This document shows, one piece after another, positions 18,599 to 28,474 of a DNA stretch of 64,000 nt (the stretch's first letter is position 1; every line of letters starts with the position of its first letter). The DNA lies in contig CAVZZZ010000001.1 of the NCBI GenBank assembly GCA_963780045.1, positions 2,170,001 to 2,234,000 of the forward strand. Reading direction: 5' to 3'. Under the pieces are notes generated by a model. The model did not search any database, was not told the origin of the DNA, and saw only the letters and a program-made list of their open reading frames with translations. This DNA is from JANXQG01 sp963780045. GTDB taxonomy: Bacteria > Planctomycetota > Planctomycetia > Pirellulales > Thermoguttaceae. The translations under genes were made by a program, and so were the position numbers.

Positions 18599-18778
18599 AA
18601 GTTTCTTCCTTTGGGACGCGCGACGAACCAAATCAATTTGACTGCACGCGGCCAACGAAATTATCCAAGACAATTCCGCACCGGAACAAGAAGGTGGCAG
18701 CCGCCGGCCGCAATTCTTTGGTGTTGGCGGGCCGGGAGTGACGGTTGTAAGGGATGTAGGTCCTACTTGCCGAGAGGC

Positions 18779-18901
18779 GTAGGGTGGGACAAACGAGCCT
18801 AAGCGAGTGCCGGCCCACCGCAAAACCTTCCGAACGGTGACATGGTGGGCCCGTGATCGCGACCCGCAAGCAGGTGCCCCGGCGATCTTGTCCCATCCTA
18901 C
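18779..18901. repeat. Inverted-repeat element GTAGGGTGGGACA...TGTCCCATCCTAC
   Basis: GTAGGGTGGGACA (18779-18791) and TGTCCCATCCTAC (18889-18901) match as inverted ends at 12 of 13 positions. A second inner pair (GGCCCACC near 18811 and GGTGGGCC near 18843) makes a nested hairpin. It fills most of the 333-base gap between the LysM gene and purD (18599-18931). No gene was found there. Confidence 0.7.
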
Positions 18902-18931
18902 CCTCACGGCGGAGCGTGAGGAGTACAGTAC

Positions 18932-20209
18932 CTACTTCATCGCCTTGTCGGAGATGTCCTTGCGGCACCAGGCGCCGTTCCAGCGGATCGCCTTCACGCC
19001 GCGATAGGCGTTGAGCTTGGCGGCGGGGATCGTGTCGCCCAGCGCCGTGACGCCCAGTACGCGCCCGCCGCAGGTTATCACGCGGCCTTCGCTGTCGGTG
19101 GCGGTGCCGGCGTGAAAGACCTTTACGTCGGGCAGTTTGTCGGCCGCCTCCAGACCGCGTATGACGTATCCCTTTTCATATCGATCGGGATAACCCTTGG
19201 CGGCCATTACCACGCACACGGACGGCCGCGGGTCCCATTCCAACGCCGGCAGCTTGTCCAAACGGCCGTCGACCGCCGCGTCCAACACGTCCAACAAGTC
19301 GGTCTTCAGGCGCATCAAGATCGTCTGACATTCCGGATCCCCGAAGCGGCAGTTGAATTCCAGCACCTTCGGACCTTGGTAGGTCATCATGATGCCCGCG
19401 TAAAGCACGCCGCGGAAGGGTTTTCTCGCGCGGTTCATGGCATGGACCGTCGGTACGAGGACGTGCCCTTCGATCCAGGCGAGCTTTTCGTCGCTGACCA
19501 AGGGCGTCGGGCAATAGGCGCCCATGCCGCCCGTGTTGGGCCCGATGTCGCCGTCGAACGCCGCCTTGTGGTCCTGGGCGGGTTGTAGCGTGACGATAGT
19601 GCTGCCGTCGGTGATGGCTAACACGCTCGCCTCTTCGCCATCCAATCTTTCTTCCAGCACGAGCCGGTTGCCCGCCGCGCCAAAAATCTTCTGCATGGCG
19701 ATTTGTTCGACGGCGCGGATCGCCTCCTCGCGACTGGAGCAAACGACGACGCCCTTGCCGGCGGCCAGACCATCGGCCTTGACGACGATCCGCACGTCCT
19801 CGCGATCGCTCAAAAAGCGGATAGCGTCGGTCGGGTCGCGAAAGCTCTGGTAGTCCGCGGTGGGAATGTCGGCGTCGCGCATGAGGTCCTTGCAGAAGAC
19901 CTTGCTGCCTTCCAGTTCGGCGGCGGCGCACGTTGGCCCGAAGATTCGCAGGCCGGCCGACTCGAAGGCATCGACGATGCCCGCAGCGAGCGGCCCTTCC
20001 GGACCGACGACCGTCAACCCGACCTTGTTCTCCTCGGCGAAGCGGATCAACGCCGGAAAGTCGTCAGCCGCGATCGGCACGTTCTCGCCCTCGATGTCCG
20101 TGCCCGCGTTGCCCGGCGCGACGAACACTCGCTCCGCCCGAGGGCTCTGCGAGATTTTCCAGGCCAGGGCGTGCTCCCGGCCACCGCTGCCGATGACGAG
20201 GACGTTCAT
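18932..20209 (-). CDS. purD: Phosphoribosylamine-glycine ligase (GARS)
   Basis: The protein has 425 residues from ATG 20209 (MNVLVIGSGGREHALAWKIS), the canonical PurD start. The N-domain, ATP-grasp domain (VVKADGLAAGKGVVVC, GPNTGGMGAYCPTPL, LEFNCRFGDPECQ) and C-domain are all present and in frame. PurD joins 5-phosphoribosylamine and glycine with ATP, the second step of purine synthesis. It is divergent from the DUF1559-type gene and stands alone. Confidence 0.97.
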   Translation of the reverse strand: MNVLVIGSGGREHALAWKISQSPRAERVFVAPGNAGTDIEGENVPIAADDFPALIRFAEENKVGLTVVGPEGPLAAGIVDAFESAGLRIFGPTCAAAELEGSKVFCKDLMRDADIPTADYQSFRDPTDAIRFLSDREDVRIVVKADGLAAGKGVVVCSSREEAIRAVEQIAMQKIFGAAGNRLVLEERLDGEEASVLAITDGSTIVTLQPAQDHKAAFDGDIGPNTGGMGAYCPTPLVSDEKLAWIEGHVLVPTVHAMNRARKPFRGVLYAGIMMTYQGPKVLEFNCRFGDPECQTILMRLKTDLLDVLDAAVDGRLDKLPALEWDPRPSVCVVMAAKGYPDRYEKGYVIRGLEAADKLPDVKVFHAGTATDSEGRVITCGGRVLGVTALGDTIPAAKLNAYRGVKAIRWNGAWCRKDISDKAMK

Positions 20210-20377
20210 TAGGGGGACTTCCCAGAGATCGTAAATCGTGATTTTAGCTGCGGCAGCCTGCCACGGAAAGGGGGATAAGCTTGACATTAACGCCGCCCCG
20301 GGTAGACTCAATCGCGTCGTTCGAGGCGTTTTTTCGGGTACGCCGCCTTTTTCCCCTTATCTCAGCAGGAGCCAGCC

Positions 20378-22975
20378 ATGCTCAAGAAGTACGACCGTGT
20401 GATCGTTTGGACTCTTGCTGTCGCGATGATTTTTTCGGCGTCGATGCTATGCGCCCAACCGCCGGCGGCGGCCCGCGATTCGGCGACGGTCAAGCCCAAG
20501 CCCGATCTGGACTACATCACGCCGGATGCCTTCGCAGCGGCAATCATTTATCCACAAAGTGTCTTGAAGTCGCCGCGACTGGAGTTTCTGCCTGTCGAGG
20601 TGCTGTCAGCGGGCATAAAGAACGAGGCGGGCATCGACCCCGTGGAGATCGAGCAGGCGATCTTCGTCGCTCGAGCCGGCCAAGGACGCGACGTCCGCGG
20701 GTACGCGAAGACCGGGCGAGCCGCAGCCGCCTTTTGGCTCGCCGCCGGCGTTGGCTTTCATTTTGAAGATGGCCAGGCCTATCGGCGGCGAGGTGCTGCC
20801 CGCGCTGCGCGGCATACTACCGAGGGCACGCTGGACGGCAAGACGTACCGCAAGGGCAAACGCCCGGAGGACCTCAGCCTCTACCAGGCCGACGAACGGA
20901 CGCTGATCTTCGGCACCGACGACTTCTTGCGGAAGATCGTGGCCAATCACGCTGTTCCTGCACCGGCAGGCTCAAGACAATGCTCAGTCGCAGCGGGACG
21001 CCGGACGTGCTGGGCGTGGTGCTCGTCAAGCCGCTGCGGCCATTACTGGCCGCGATAACCCCGCTGACCGGCGCCAGATTCCTCCACCGCTTGCCAACCT
21101 TCGCGACGCGCCCACTCTCATCGACTACGTAGCCTTCCGGGCCAACGTCTGCGACTCGCAAGACGCGACACTGGTGTTCCGCGCCAGATGACGATGCGGC
21201 CGCCGAACAATTGGGCGGCATCATCGACGGCCTGATTGCCTTCGGGCAGCAAGCCGCCGACGCCGAGATCGCCAAGCAAGAGGCGAGCCGCGATCCGGTC
21301 GAGCAGGCCGCCGCGAAATACTCCAAGCGGATGTCGCGGCGGGGCGCCGAAATCCTTCGGCCCGTTCGGAAAGGAGCCACGTTGACGACCACGATCTCAC
21401 CGGCGGTGCTCTTTCCTCCCGCGCCGGCTGAACTTACCGTCGGGCTGGCGGCCAAGAAGCCGGACCTGGACTATGTCACGCCGGACGCCGTGGCCGGAGC
21501 GATCCTCTATCCGCAAAGCGCGTTGAAACGGTCGCCGGTGGCGCAATACCTTCCTCTGGAGATCATCTCGGCGGCGGGAAAGGAGTATTTAGGCTTCAAC
21601 CCGGTGGAGATCGAGCAGGCGGTCGCCGTCGCCGAATTGCCCGCGGGCGGGATGCCGGGCGGCGCGGTCGTCCTGAAAATGGCCAGCCCCGTTTCCGGCA
21701 AGGATGTGTTGCCCATGCTGGCGCCCATGACCGTCGAGGACACCCTTGACGGCAAGGCCTATCGCAAGGGCAAGGGCCCGATGAATCCGAGCATCTATCA
21801 GGCCGACGAGCGGACGCTGATCGTTGGGACCGACGCCATGCTCCGGAAGATAGTGGCCGCGCACGCCGCCCCCGCCGAGGGCAAGCTCAAGACGATGCTC
21901 GGCCATAGCGGCACGCCCAACGCGCTCGTCGTGGTGCTCGTCGAGCCGCTGCAGCCGATGCTGGCCGGGCTCGCGCGGGCCTATGGCCCCGCTCATGGGC
22001 GGCGTCGGCAACCTGGCCAAGCTGGTCAACTTTGTTGCTTACCGGGCGAACGTCTGCGACCCGACGGAGTTGACGATAGCGATCCGGGCACGAGACGAGG
22101 CGGCCGCGCAGCAACTGGAAGACATCATCAACGCGGCGATGGCCATGCAACAGCAAGCGGCCGCGGCTGCAATCGGCCAGATCGGTCCGAGTGGCAACCC
22201 GGTAGTCCAAGCTGTTGCGCAGTACGCCAAGCGGGTTCTCGGCACGAAGGATGAAAGTTCCGCTCCCGTGCGGAAAGGCGCTACAGTGACCATCTCCGGA
22301 CTGAACCGAGCCACCGAAGGCGGCTTTGCGGTCGGGCTGCTACTGCCGGCGGTGCAAGCCGCCCGCGAGGCCGCGCGAAGGGCGCAATCACTGAACAACG
22401 TGCATCAGATCGGCTTGGCGATGCAGAACTACGTCAGCACCTATGGGTCGTTCCCCGCGCGGGCGAGTTTCAACGCGCATGGCAAGCCGCTGCTCAGTTG
22501 GCGGGTGCAAATCCTGCCCTTCATCGGGCAGGAAGCCCTATATAAGCAGTTTCAAATCGACGAGCCGTGGGACAGCGAACATAACAAGCCGCTGATCGCG
22601 ATGATGCCTTCGATTTACAATAATCCCAGCAGCCGTACGGCCAAGCCGGGCATGGCCAACTATCTGGCCGTGTGCGGCAAGGGGCTGATGTTCAACGGCC
22701 CGAAAGGCTGCAAGCTTAACGAGATTATCGACGGCACGTCGCTTACGATTGCGGTCGTGGAAGCCGATGACGATCGCGCCGTGGAATGGACGAAGCCGCA
22801 GGACTGGGAATGCGACGCAACGAAACCGCTTGCCGGCCTGGGCCACGCGCATCCGGCCGGTTTCGTCGCGGGCTTGGCTGACGGTTCCGTGCGGTTCATT
22901 TCCTCGAGCATCGACCCAGCGACATTTTACGCCCTGCTGACGATCGCGGGCGGAGAGGCCGTGCAGCCGCCGTGA
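20378..22975 (+). CDS. DUF1559-type exported protein with internal duplication (multiple frame disruptions)
   Basis: ATG 20378 opens a signal peptide (IVWTLAVAMIFSASMLCAQP). Two copies of a roughly 320-residue unit follow, starting with PDLDYITPDAFAAAIIYPQS (about 20500) and PDLDYVTPDAVAGAILYPQS (about 21460). Each copy contains LDGKxYRKGK, QADERTLI and FRANVCD- or YRANVCD-type segments and ends with PVRKGATLT or PVRKGATVT. The C-terminal part (22330-22975) is a DUF1559 domain with LLLPAVQAAREAARRAQS, SWRVQILPFIGQ and a last segment GLADGSVRFIS. Frame changes are needed near 20720, 20815, 20957, 21075, 21183 and 21985. The first copy is the most damaged, so real decay there cannot be excluded. 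The function of such proteins is unknown; they are surface or periplasmic. Confidence 0.75.
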
Positions 22976-23013
22976 GGCTTCTTGAAGTGCCGTTGGCAGT
23001 TTATACTTGAGGA

Positions 23014-25206
23014 ATGGCGGCTTTCCTTTTATTTGGAGCGCGGCAATTCACTAGGCGGACGCCGCGCGGAGCGTGCCTGCTACTTTTTTTGCTCTCCACT
23101 ACTGCCTCGGCGCAAGTGCGCCTCCGGCGGCCGAGCGGCCAATTCGAGCTTTCGGACAGCGTGCAAATCGACCGCGCCGATGGAACGGTACTGACCCGCT
23201 TGGAACGCGCGAAGGCGAGCGTCGACCAGCATCAGTGGGACGAAGCCGTCGAGACGCTCCGACAGGTGATGGAAAGCGCGGAGGGAAAGCTGCTTCAGAT
23301 CGCGCCGGGCCATTTCGTCAACGTGAGCGATGCCTGCCAAAGAAAGCTGGCCGCGCTGCCGCCGGAAGCTTTGAAGCTATACCGCGGACGCGTCGACCCG
23401 ACGGCGCGCAAATGGTACGAAGAAGGCTTCGCCCGGCGGGACGCCAAGCTGCTGGAAAACGTCGTCAATCAGTACTTTGCGAGCAGTTACGGCGACAAAG
23501 CGCTGATGGCGCTGGGCGAAATACGGCTGGAAGCAGGCGACTTCGCGGCAGCCCGCTGGAGTTGGGAGCGGATTCTGCCCGTACATCCGCCGCCGGGTGC
23601 CATCAATACCTGGCCCGGCTATCCCGATACGACGCTCGATCCGGCCGCGGTTCGCGCGCGGTTGGTGCTGGTCTCTATCCTGGAAGGATCGGCGGATCGC
23701 GCGCGGGACGAACTCTCCCGCTTCGTGCGGCTGCACGGCGACGCGCGGGGGCGGCTCGGCGGGCAGACGGTCCGCTATGCGGACGCGCTAGCCAAGCTGC
23801 TCGCCGAGAGCCGCGCCTGGCCCAAGCCGCCGCTTGGCGACGATTGGCCGACCTTTGCAGGATCGCCCAACCGAAACGCCGTCACGCCGGAGGTCATCGA
23901 CATTGGCGCCGTCCAGTGGCGGGCGAAGTTCGGGCAGGTCCCGCCGCCTTCCGCGGCCCCACCGGCCGTCGCCGAGGACGCAAGCGCTCCGCTGGCCTTT
24001 TATCCGGTAGTCAGCCAGGGGCGAATCTTCGTGGCCGACGCGATCGAGGTCTTCGGCTTTCGCGCCGACTCGGGCAAGCCTGCTTGGGGCAGCAGCGGCC
24101 CTTCCATTTATCGCGATACCGAGGAACCCGCGCTGCCGCCGGATAAGTTCCAAACCTACGGCGGGCGGCGCTATACATTGACCATCGCCGACGGCCGGCT
24201 CTACGCCCGCACCGGAGCACCGGTGACGAATCCGCAGCAGCAGCCGGGCACGACTCTCTCCGGTGGAAACATCCTCTGTTTCGACCTTCGCGCCGAAGGC
24301 AAGCTGCTTTGGCGGGCGAAGGCCGAAGACGGCTGGGCGTTTGACGGCGCGCCGGTCGTGGACGGAGGCCGGCTCTTCGCGGCCATGCGCCGCGCCGATA
24401 TCCGCCCGCAGGCGTACGTCGCCTGTTTCGATACGACGACCGGGCGAATGCGCTGGCGGCGGTTCATTTGCGCCGCGGAGACGCCCGCCCGTGCCGCCAT
24501 GGCCGAGTGCAGCGGCAACCTCCTCACGCTTGCCGGCGGCACGGTCTACGTGAACACGAACCTTGGCGCCGTCGCGGCCCTGGCCGCCGATTCCGGGCGC
24601 ATCGACTGGCTGACTCTCTATCCCCGCGAGCTGCGCGGCGATCTCGCCCACATGGACCCGCATTGGAGCCGCGAGCTGAATCCGTGCGTCTTTGATCGCG
24701 GCCGGCTTTTTGTTGCCCCGGCGGACAGCCCCAAGGTTTACGCCTTCGACGCCGGCACGGGCCAAATCCTCTGGCCGGGCAGAGACAGCGACAAAACAAC
24801 GGGCTACCCCGTGCAGGATCCGCTGGACGACGTGGTCCATCTGCTGGGGGTTCGCGGCAACTATTTGATTGCCAGCGGCTACCGGCTCTATTGGATCAAC
24901 GTCTCCGGCCCGCGCGCCGGGAACATCGCGTACGTCTGGCCGCAAGGGTCCGACCGGCTAGGCTTCGGCCGCGGACTGCTGACCGAAAGCCGCGTTTGGT
25001 GGCCCACGCGCGACAAACTCTTCTGCTTCGACTCGCAAACCGCGCAGTTGAAGAAGGAGTTCGAGCTTGGTCCGCGGGGCGTCCGCGGCGGCAATCTGCT
25101 GGAAGTGAACGGGCGGCTGCTCATTGTCGGCAGCGGCGGACTGGTAATGCTCGGTACGCACGGGAGGATCAAGAAACCGGAGCCGGAATTGACCCGGGCA
25201 CGGTAA
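23014..25206 (+). CDS. PQQ-like beta-propeller exported protein
   Basis: This 730-residue, intact protein begins with a signal segment (ACLLLFLLSTTASAQ). A helical TPR-like front (about residues 55-270) contains VETLRQVMESAEGKLLQIAP and LARSWDQ-type repeats. From PTFAGSPNRNAV (about residue 287) onward it has repeated propeller blades (SQGRIFVADAIEVFGFRADS, GGNILCFDLRAEGKLLW). Such outer-membrane-assembly-like or PQQ-like propellers are scaffolds or redox-cofactor binders in the periplasm; tryptophan-docking repeats are imperfect, so cofactor binding is uncertain. It precedes the MoxR cluster by 223 bases. Confidence 0.82.
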   Translation: MAAFLLFGARQFTRRTPRGACLLLFLLSTTASAQVRLRRPSGQFELSDSVQIDRADGTVLTRLERAKASVDQHQWDEAVETLRQVMESAEGKLLQIAPGHFVNVSDACQRKLAALPPEALKLYRGRVDPTARKWYEEGFARRDAKLLENVVNQYFASSYGDKALMALGEIRLEAGDFAAARWSWERILPVHPPPGAINTWPGYPDTTLDPAAVRARLVLVSILEGSADRARDELSRFVRLHGDARGRLGGQTVRYADALAKLLAESRAWPKPPLGDDWPTFAGSPNRNAVTPEVIDIGAVQWRAKFGQVPPPSAAPPAVAEDASAPLAFYPVVSQGRIFVADAIEVFGFRADSGKPAWGSSGPSIYRDTEEPALPPDKFQTYGGRRYTLTIADGRLYARTGAPVTNPQQQPGTTLSGGNILCFDLRAEGKLLWRAKAEDGWAFDGAPVVDGGRLFAAMRRADIRPQAYVACFDTTTGRMRWRRFICAAETPARAAMAECSGNLLTLAGGTVYVNTNLGAVAALAADSGRIDWLTLYPRELRGDLAHMDPHWSRELNPCVFDRGRLFVAPADSPKVYAFDAGTGQILWPGRDSDKTTGYPVQDPLDDVVHLLGVRGNYLIASGYRLYWINVSGPRAGNIAYVWPQGSDRLGFGRGLLTESRVWWPTRDKLFCFDSQTAQLKKEFELGPRGVRGGNLLEVNGRLLIVGSGGLVMLGTHGRIKKPEPELTRAR
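23056..23083. repeat. GC[A]CGCGGAGCGTGCCTGCT dispersed repeat, copy 1 (inside CDS)
   Basis: About 28 bases here match 59426-59453 at all but a few positions, sharing GCGGAGCGTGCCTGCT. Here the repeat is read as part of the signal peptide (RTPRGACLL) of the propeller protein. The second copy is read in a different frame as part of a kinase (DGTRSVPAS). Confidence 0.65.
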
Positions 25207-25253
25207 GATGGCGGCGCGGCGAGATGATGGTATGATGGAGGACGGAGCAACGA

Positions 25254-25396
25254 GTACTCAGTACACAATACAAAGCATTCAGAACTTCAGTGCGATGCTA
25301 ATCGGCACGAAGCACCAAGTCCTCCGGACGATTGCCGATTGTCACATGCTGGGTCAGTTTGTAATGTGTACTGAGAACTGAGTACCTGTGTACTGA
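25254..25396. repeat. GTACTCAGTACACA inverted-repeat element
   Basis: GTACTCAGTACACA at 25254-25267 faces TGTGTACTGAGAACTGAGTAC at 25365-25385, with further partial copies (CTGTGTACTGAACG) after it. The element fills most of the gap between the propeller gene and the MoxR gene. A related string (ACTCAGTATTCAGTACCAGG) occurs inside the kinase gene at 59083-59106. No gene lies in 25207-25429. Confidence 0.6.
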
Positions 25397-25429
25397 ACGC
25401 CGAACTTTCCGCCTCCCCTACCCTGCCCC

Positions 25430-26458
25430 ATGCTCGAAGACAACGACATCCAATCCGTCCAAAAGCTCAGCGAAGCCTATCGGCTCGTGAGCGAGCAGTT
25501 GGGCCGCGTGATTGTCGGGCAGCAGCATGTCATCGAAGAGCTGCTCATCGCCATTTTCGCCCGCGGACATTGTTTATTGGTCGGCGTGCCGGGCCTGGCC
25601 AAGACGCTGATGATCCGCACGCTGGCCGATGCCTTGACGTTGCAATTCAGCCGCATTCAGTTTACGCCCGACCTGATGCCGGCCGACATCACCGGCACGG
25701 AGGTGCTGCAAGAAGACAAGGCGTCCGGCAGCCGGGGATTCAAGTTCCTCAAGGGGCCGATATTTGCCAACGTCATCCTGGCCGACGAAATCAATCGTAC
25801 GCCGCCCAAGACGCAGTCGGCACTCCTGGAGGCGATGCAGGAATACCAAATCACCGCGGGCGGCGCACGGCACCGGCTGGAGGAGCCGTTCTTCGTGCTG
25901 GCCACGCAGAACCCAATCGAGCACGAAGGCACGTATCCGCTGCCGGAGGCCCAGTTGGACCGCTTCATGTTCCATATCCATGTCGATTACCCCAGCGAGG
26001 AAGAGGAATTCCGCATCGTGCGGCAGACGACGGCGGACGTGGAAACGAAGATCGCCGCCACGCTCAGCGGCGAGCAGATTCTGGCGCTGCAGAAGATTGT
26101 CCGTCGCGTGCCCGTTGCGGACCACGTCATCCATTATGCCCTGAGCCTCGTCCGCCGCACCCGCGCCGCGGCCCCCGACGCGCCCGACTTCGTCCGCTCC
26201 TATGTGCAATGGGGCGCGGGCCCGCGGGCGAGCCAGTACTTGATTCTCGGCGCCAAGGCGCGGGCCGTGCTGCAAGGCCGCTGCTTCGCCGGCTGCGAGG
26301 ACGTGCGGGCGGTCGCTTGCCCTGTCCTGCGGCACCGCATCCTTACCAACTTCAACGCCGAGGCGGAAGGGATCAAGCCTGACCAGATAATTGAGCGGCT
26401 TATCGCTGCGTCGAAGAGCCGCGATGGAGACGGCGACTTGTTTAAGAAGGGGAGATGA
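25430..26458 (+). CDS. MoxR-family AAA+ ATPase
   Basis: The 342-residue, intact protein has Walker A VGVPGLAKT (residues 51-59), Walker B VILADEINRTPPKTQSALLE, a sensor/arginine-finger region FVLATQNPIEHEGTYPLPEA and a C-terminal helical lid. MoxR ATPases act as chaperones that mature or insert metal centres into partner complexes, usually together with VWA proteins. The DUF58 gene follows after 3 bases and two VWA proteins lie further down the same strand, the classic MoxR-DUF58-Bat arrangement. Confidence 0.95.
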   Translation: MLEDNDIQSVQKLSEAYRLVSEQLGRVIVGQQHVIEELLIAIFARGHCLLVGVPGLAKTLMIRTLADALTLQFSRIQFTPDLMPADITGTEVLQEDKASGSRGFKFLKGPIFANVILADEINRTPPKTQSALLEAMQEYQITAGGARHRLEEPFFVLATQNPIEHEGTYPLPEAQLDRFMFHIHVDYPSEEEEFRIVRQTTADVETKIAATLSGEQILALQKIVRRVPVADHVIHYALSLVRRTRAAAPDAPDFVRSYVQWGAGPRASQYLILGAKARAVLQGRCFAGCEDVRAVACPVLRHRILTNFNAEAEGIKPDQIIERLIAASKSRDGDGDLFKKGR

Positions 26459-26461
26459 GCC

Positions 26462-27355
26462 TTGCCGTCTCCCACGCCTCGCTACCTCGACCCGGCCGTT
26501 CTCGCCCGCCTGGAGGGTCTGTCGCTCCGCGCACGGCTCATCGTCGAGGGCTATGTGGCCGGCGTGCATCGCAGTCCGTTCCACGGCTTTTCCGTCGAGT
26601 TCGCCGAGCATCGCGAGTACACGCCGGGCGACGATCTTCGCTACCTCGACTGGAAGGTTTTTGGCCGCAGCGACCGGTATTGCCTCAAGCAATTCGAGGA
26701 AGAAACGAACCTCGTCTGCAACCTGCTCTTGGACACCAGCGAGAGCATGGCGTACCAGAGCTCTCAGGCGGCGATGTCGAAGCTGGAATACGCCAAGTGC
26801 GCGGCGGCGTCGCTGGCCTATTTAATCCTTCATCAGCAAGACAGCGTGGGGATGGTGACGTTCGACCGCGAGATTCGCGCGGTCGTGCGGCCCGGCAGCA
26901 ATCCGTCGCACTTGAAAGAACTGCTGCACGTCATGGAGACCTCGCCGGGCGAACGGAAAACGGCCGCCGGCCCGATCCTCCACGATCTGGCCGAGCGGTT
27001 CAAGAAGCGGGGAATTGCGATCATTTTCAGCGATCTCTTGGACGATACAGATTCGATCCTTGCCGGGCTAAAGCACTTTCGCCACCGCCGCCACGAAGTC
27101 GTGCTGTTTCACGTCCTCGATCCGGCCGAGGCCGATTTTCCTTTTGACGAGATCACGCTTTTCCGCGGCCTCGAAGGACTGCCCGAATTGCTGGCCGAGC
27201 CGCGGGCCTTGCGGCAAGCGTATCTCGACGAGCTTCACAAGTTCACGCACCGCCTCAAGCAAGGCTGCCGCCAACAGCGGATCGACTACGTGCCTTTGCG
27301 GACGGACCAATCGCTGGAGGTTGTGTTGTCGAGCTATTTGGCGTCGAGGAGGTAA
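26462..27355 (+). CDS. DUF58 domain protein
   Basis: A TTG start 3 bases after the MoxR stop gives a 297-residue protein. The DUF58 signature is seen at EHREYTPGDDLRYLDWKVFG and FEEETNLVCNLLLDTSESM, the latter being a VWA-like DxSxS site. It lacks membrane helices. DUF58 proteins are partners of MoxR ATPases and are thought to link them to membrane-bound VWA proteins. The frame is intact. Confidence 0.92.
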   Translation: MPSPTPRYLDPAVLARLEGLSLRARLIVEGYVAGVHRSPFHGFSVEFAEHREYTPGDDLRYLDWKVFGRSDRYCLKQFEEETNLVCNLLLDTSESMAYQSSQAAMSKLEYAKCAAASLAYLILHQQDSVGMVTFDREIRAVVRPGSNPSHLKELLHVMETSPGERKTAAGPILHDLAERFKKRGIAIIFSDLLDDTDSILAGLKHFRHRRHEVVLFHVLDPAEADFPFDEITLFRGLEGLPELLAEPRALRQAYLDELHKFTHRLKQGCRQQRIDYVPLRTDQSLEVVLSSYLASRR

Positions 27356-27428
27356 GGCTTCGAAGGAATCGCTGCAAGGCGTCAAAAAGCACTATGTCGG
27401 ACCCCTTGGAATCTACGCGGAAATAAGA

Positions 27429-27656
27429 ATGCCTCAATCCAACCTTCCAGTTCACGGGCCGCCAAACAGCTCCATTTCGGAGTACAATAAGGGTGGTGTC
27501 CGAGTTCGCCGCCGGTTTTTCGGAGCGGACGGAAAAGCGACCAAGAACGTGGACTATCTTCCCCACCACGGACACCCCGTACCACATGCCCATGACTGGG
27601 ATTGGACCAAAGATCCGCCGCGTCAGCCAGCTAGGGCTCTCAAGCCGGGAGAATGA
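27429..27656 (+). CDS. Small protein resembling a polymorphic-toxin C-terminal domain
   Basis: This 75-residue protein from ATG 27429 has the pattern RRFFGADGKATKNVDYLPHH followed by GHPVPHAHDWDW. Similar KxxxDxDYxHxxxxxPHxHDW endings occur, from memory, at the C-termini of Rhs/CdiA-type toxins, but I cannot confirm the family here. It stands alone, without a delivery domain, and the next gene starts 6 bases later. It could be a free effector or a degenerate toxin tip, or an unrelated small protein. Confidence 0.5.
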   Translation: MPQSNLPVHGPPNSSISEYNKGGVRVRRRFFGADGKATKNVDYLPHHGHPVPHAHDWDWTKDPPRQPARALKPGE

Positions 27657-27662
27657 TTCGAA

Positions 27663-28244
27663 ATGAATGATCGACGAGCGACAATACTGAAATACGAGGA
27701 CTACGTGGCGGGCTGGTTGAACAGTTCCATCCGCGACTTCCTCGCAGTGTTTCCGCGCGAGACAAACTCGATGCAATACGCCTTGATCACGTGTTTGGAT
27801 AGCGAGCCGGCTCCCGCGTCGCTATTGGGGAGCATTCCGGCGTTAAATGCCGCTGGCGAGCTCGTGCGTCGCATCGGCGGTGGTTTGATGGTGCCGACAG
27901 AACTGCTCAGGGACCGCGACGTTCCGTCGGAACTTTTTTTCGGGTTCGACGAGATTTTTTTCTTCCCGACCGATGAAGTGCCTCCGAAACCGGGAGCCGT
28001 GTCGATTGTGGGACCGGGACGCATTGATCAAGAAAAGCTGGATAAGCTCGGACGGTGGCTGGTGGATAACGATTGCTCTTTGGCGTTGGGCGACGGAGCA
28101 GGGCTCAACATCATTACGAAAGCACGTGGCCTGTTCAGCTACTTGTTGGCTCAATTGATGTCCCAGCCCGAGCCGGCGTTCGAGTTGAACGGCTATCTCC
28201 GCGAAGACAAGCCGGAGGCCATGCTTTCGGAGATCAAGCCATGA
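27663..28244 (+). CDS. Unrecognised 193-residue protein, possible immunity partner
   Basis: I do not recognise this family. The protein is soluble and acidic, with the segments YALITCLDSEPAPASLLGSI and FGFDEIFFFPTDEVPPKPG and a helical C-terminal half. Its position right after the small toxin-like gene, and the 4-base ATGA overlap with the Phd-like gene after it, fit a role as an immunity or accessory protein. This is inference from order only. Confidence 0.55.
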   Translation: MNDRRATILKYEDYVAGWLNSSIRDFLAVFPRETNSMQYALITCLDSEPAPASLLGSIPALNAAGELVRRIGGGLMVPTELLRDRDVPSELFFGFDEIFFFPTDEVPPKPGAVSIVGPGRIDQEKLDKLGRWLVDNDCSLALGDGAGLNIITKARGLFSYLLAQLMSQPEPAFELNGYLREDKPEAMLSEIKP

Positions 28245-28474
28245 AGACGGTAAGCTGGCATGAGGCACAGGACAACTTGTCGGAGATTATAGACGGTCTT
28301 CAACCCAGAGAGGAACTCTTGATCGTTGAGCAAGGACGTCCCTTGGCGGCCGTGAGGAAGGCCGAACCGACGAGATGGCCCTGTGAGCCCGGCTGTTACC
28401 GGAAAACCGAGTTCTGGATGGCCCCCGATTTCGACACGCCGTTGGAGGAGTTCCGGGAGTACATGGAATCGTGA
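28241..28474 (+). CDS. Phd/YefM-like antitoxin-type protein
   Basis: The protein has 77 residues and its ATG overlaps the previous stop. It has the prevent-host-death beginning (MKTVSWHEAQDNLSEIIDGL, then EELLIVEQGRPLAAV) and the tail DFDTPLEEFREYM, which in this family usually contacts a toxin. No PIN, RelE or Doc toxin follows; instead there is another small gene with a 4-base overlap. Phd proteins repress their own operon and block the toxin, so a toxin elsewhere or the neighbouring unknown proteins may be its target. Confidence 0.75.
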   Translation: MKTVSWHEAQDNLSEIIDGLQPREELLIVEQGRPLAAVRKAEPTRWPCEPGCYRKTEFWMAPDFDTPLEEFREYMES

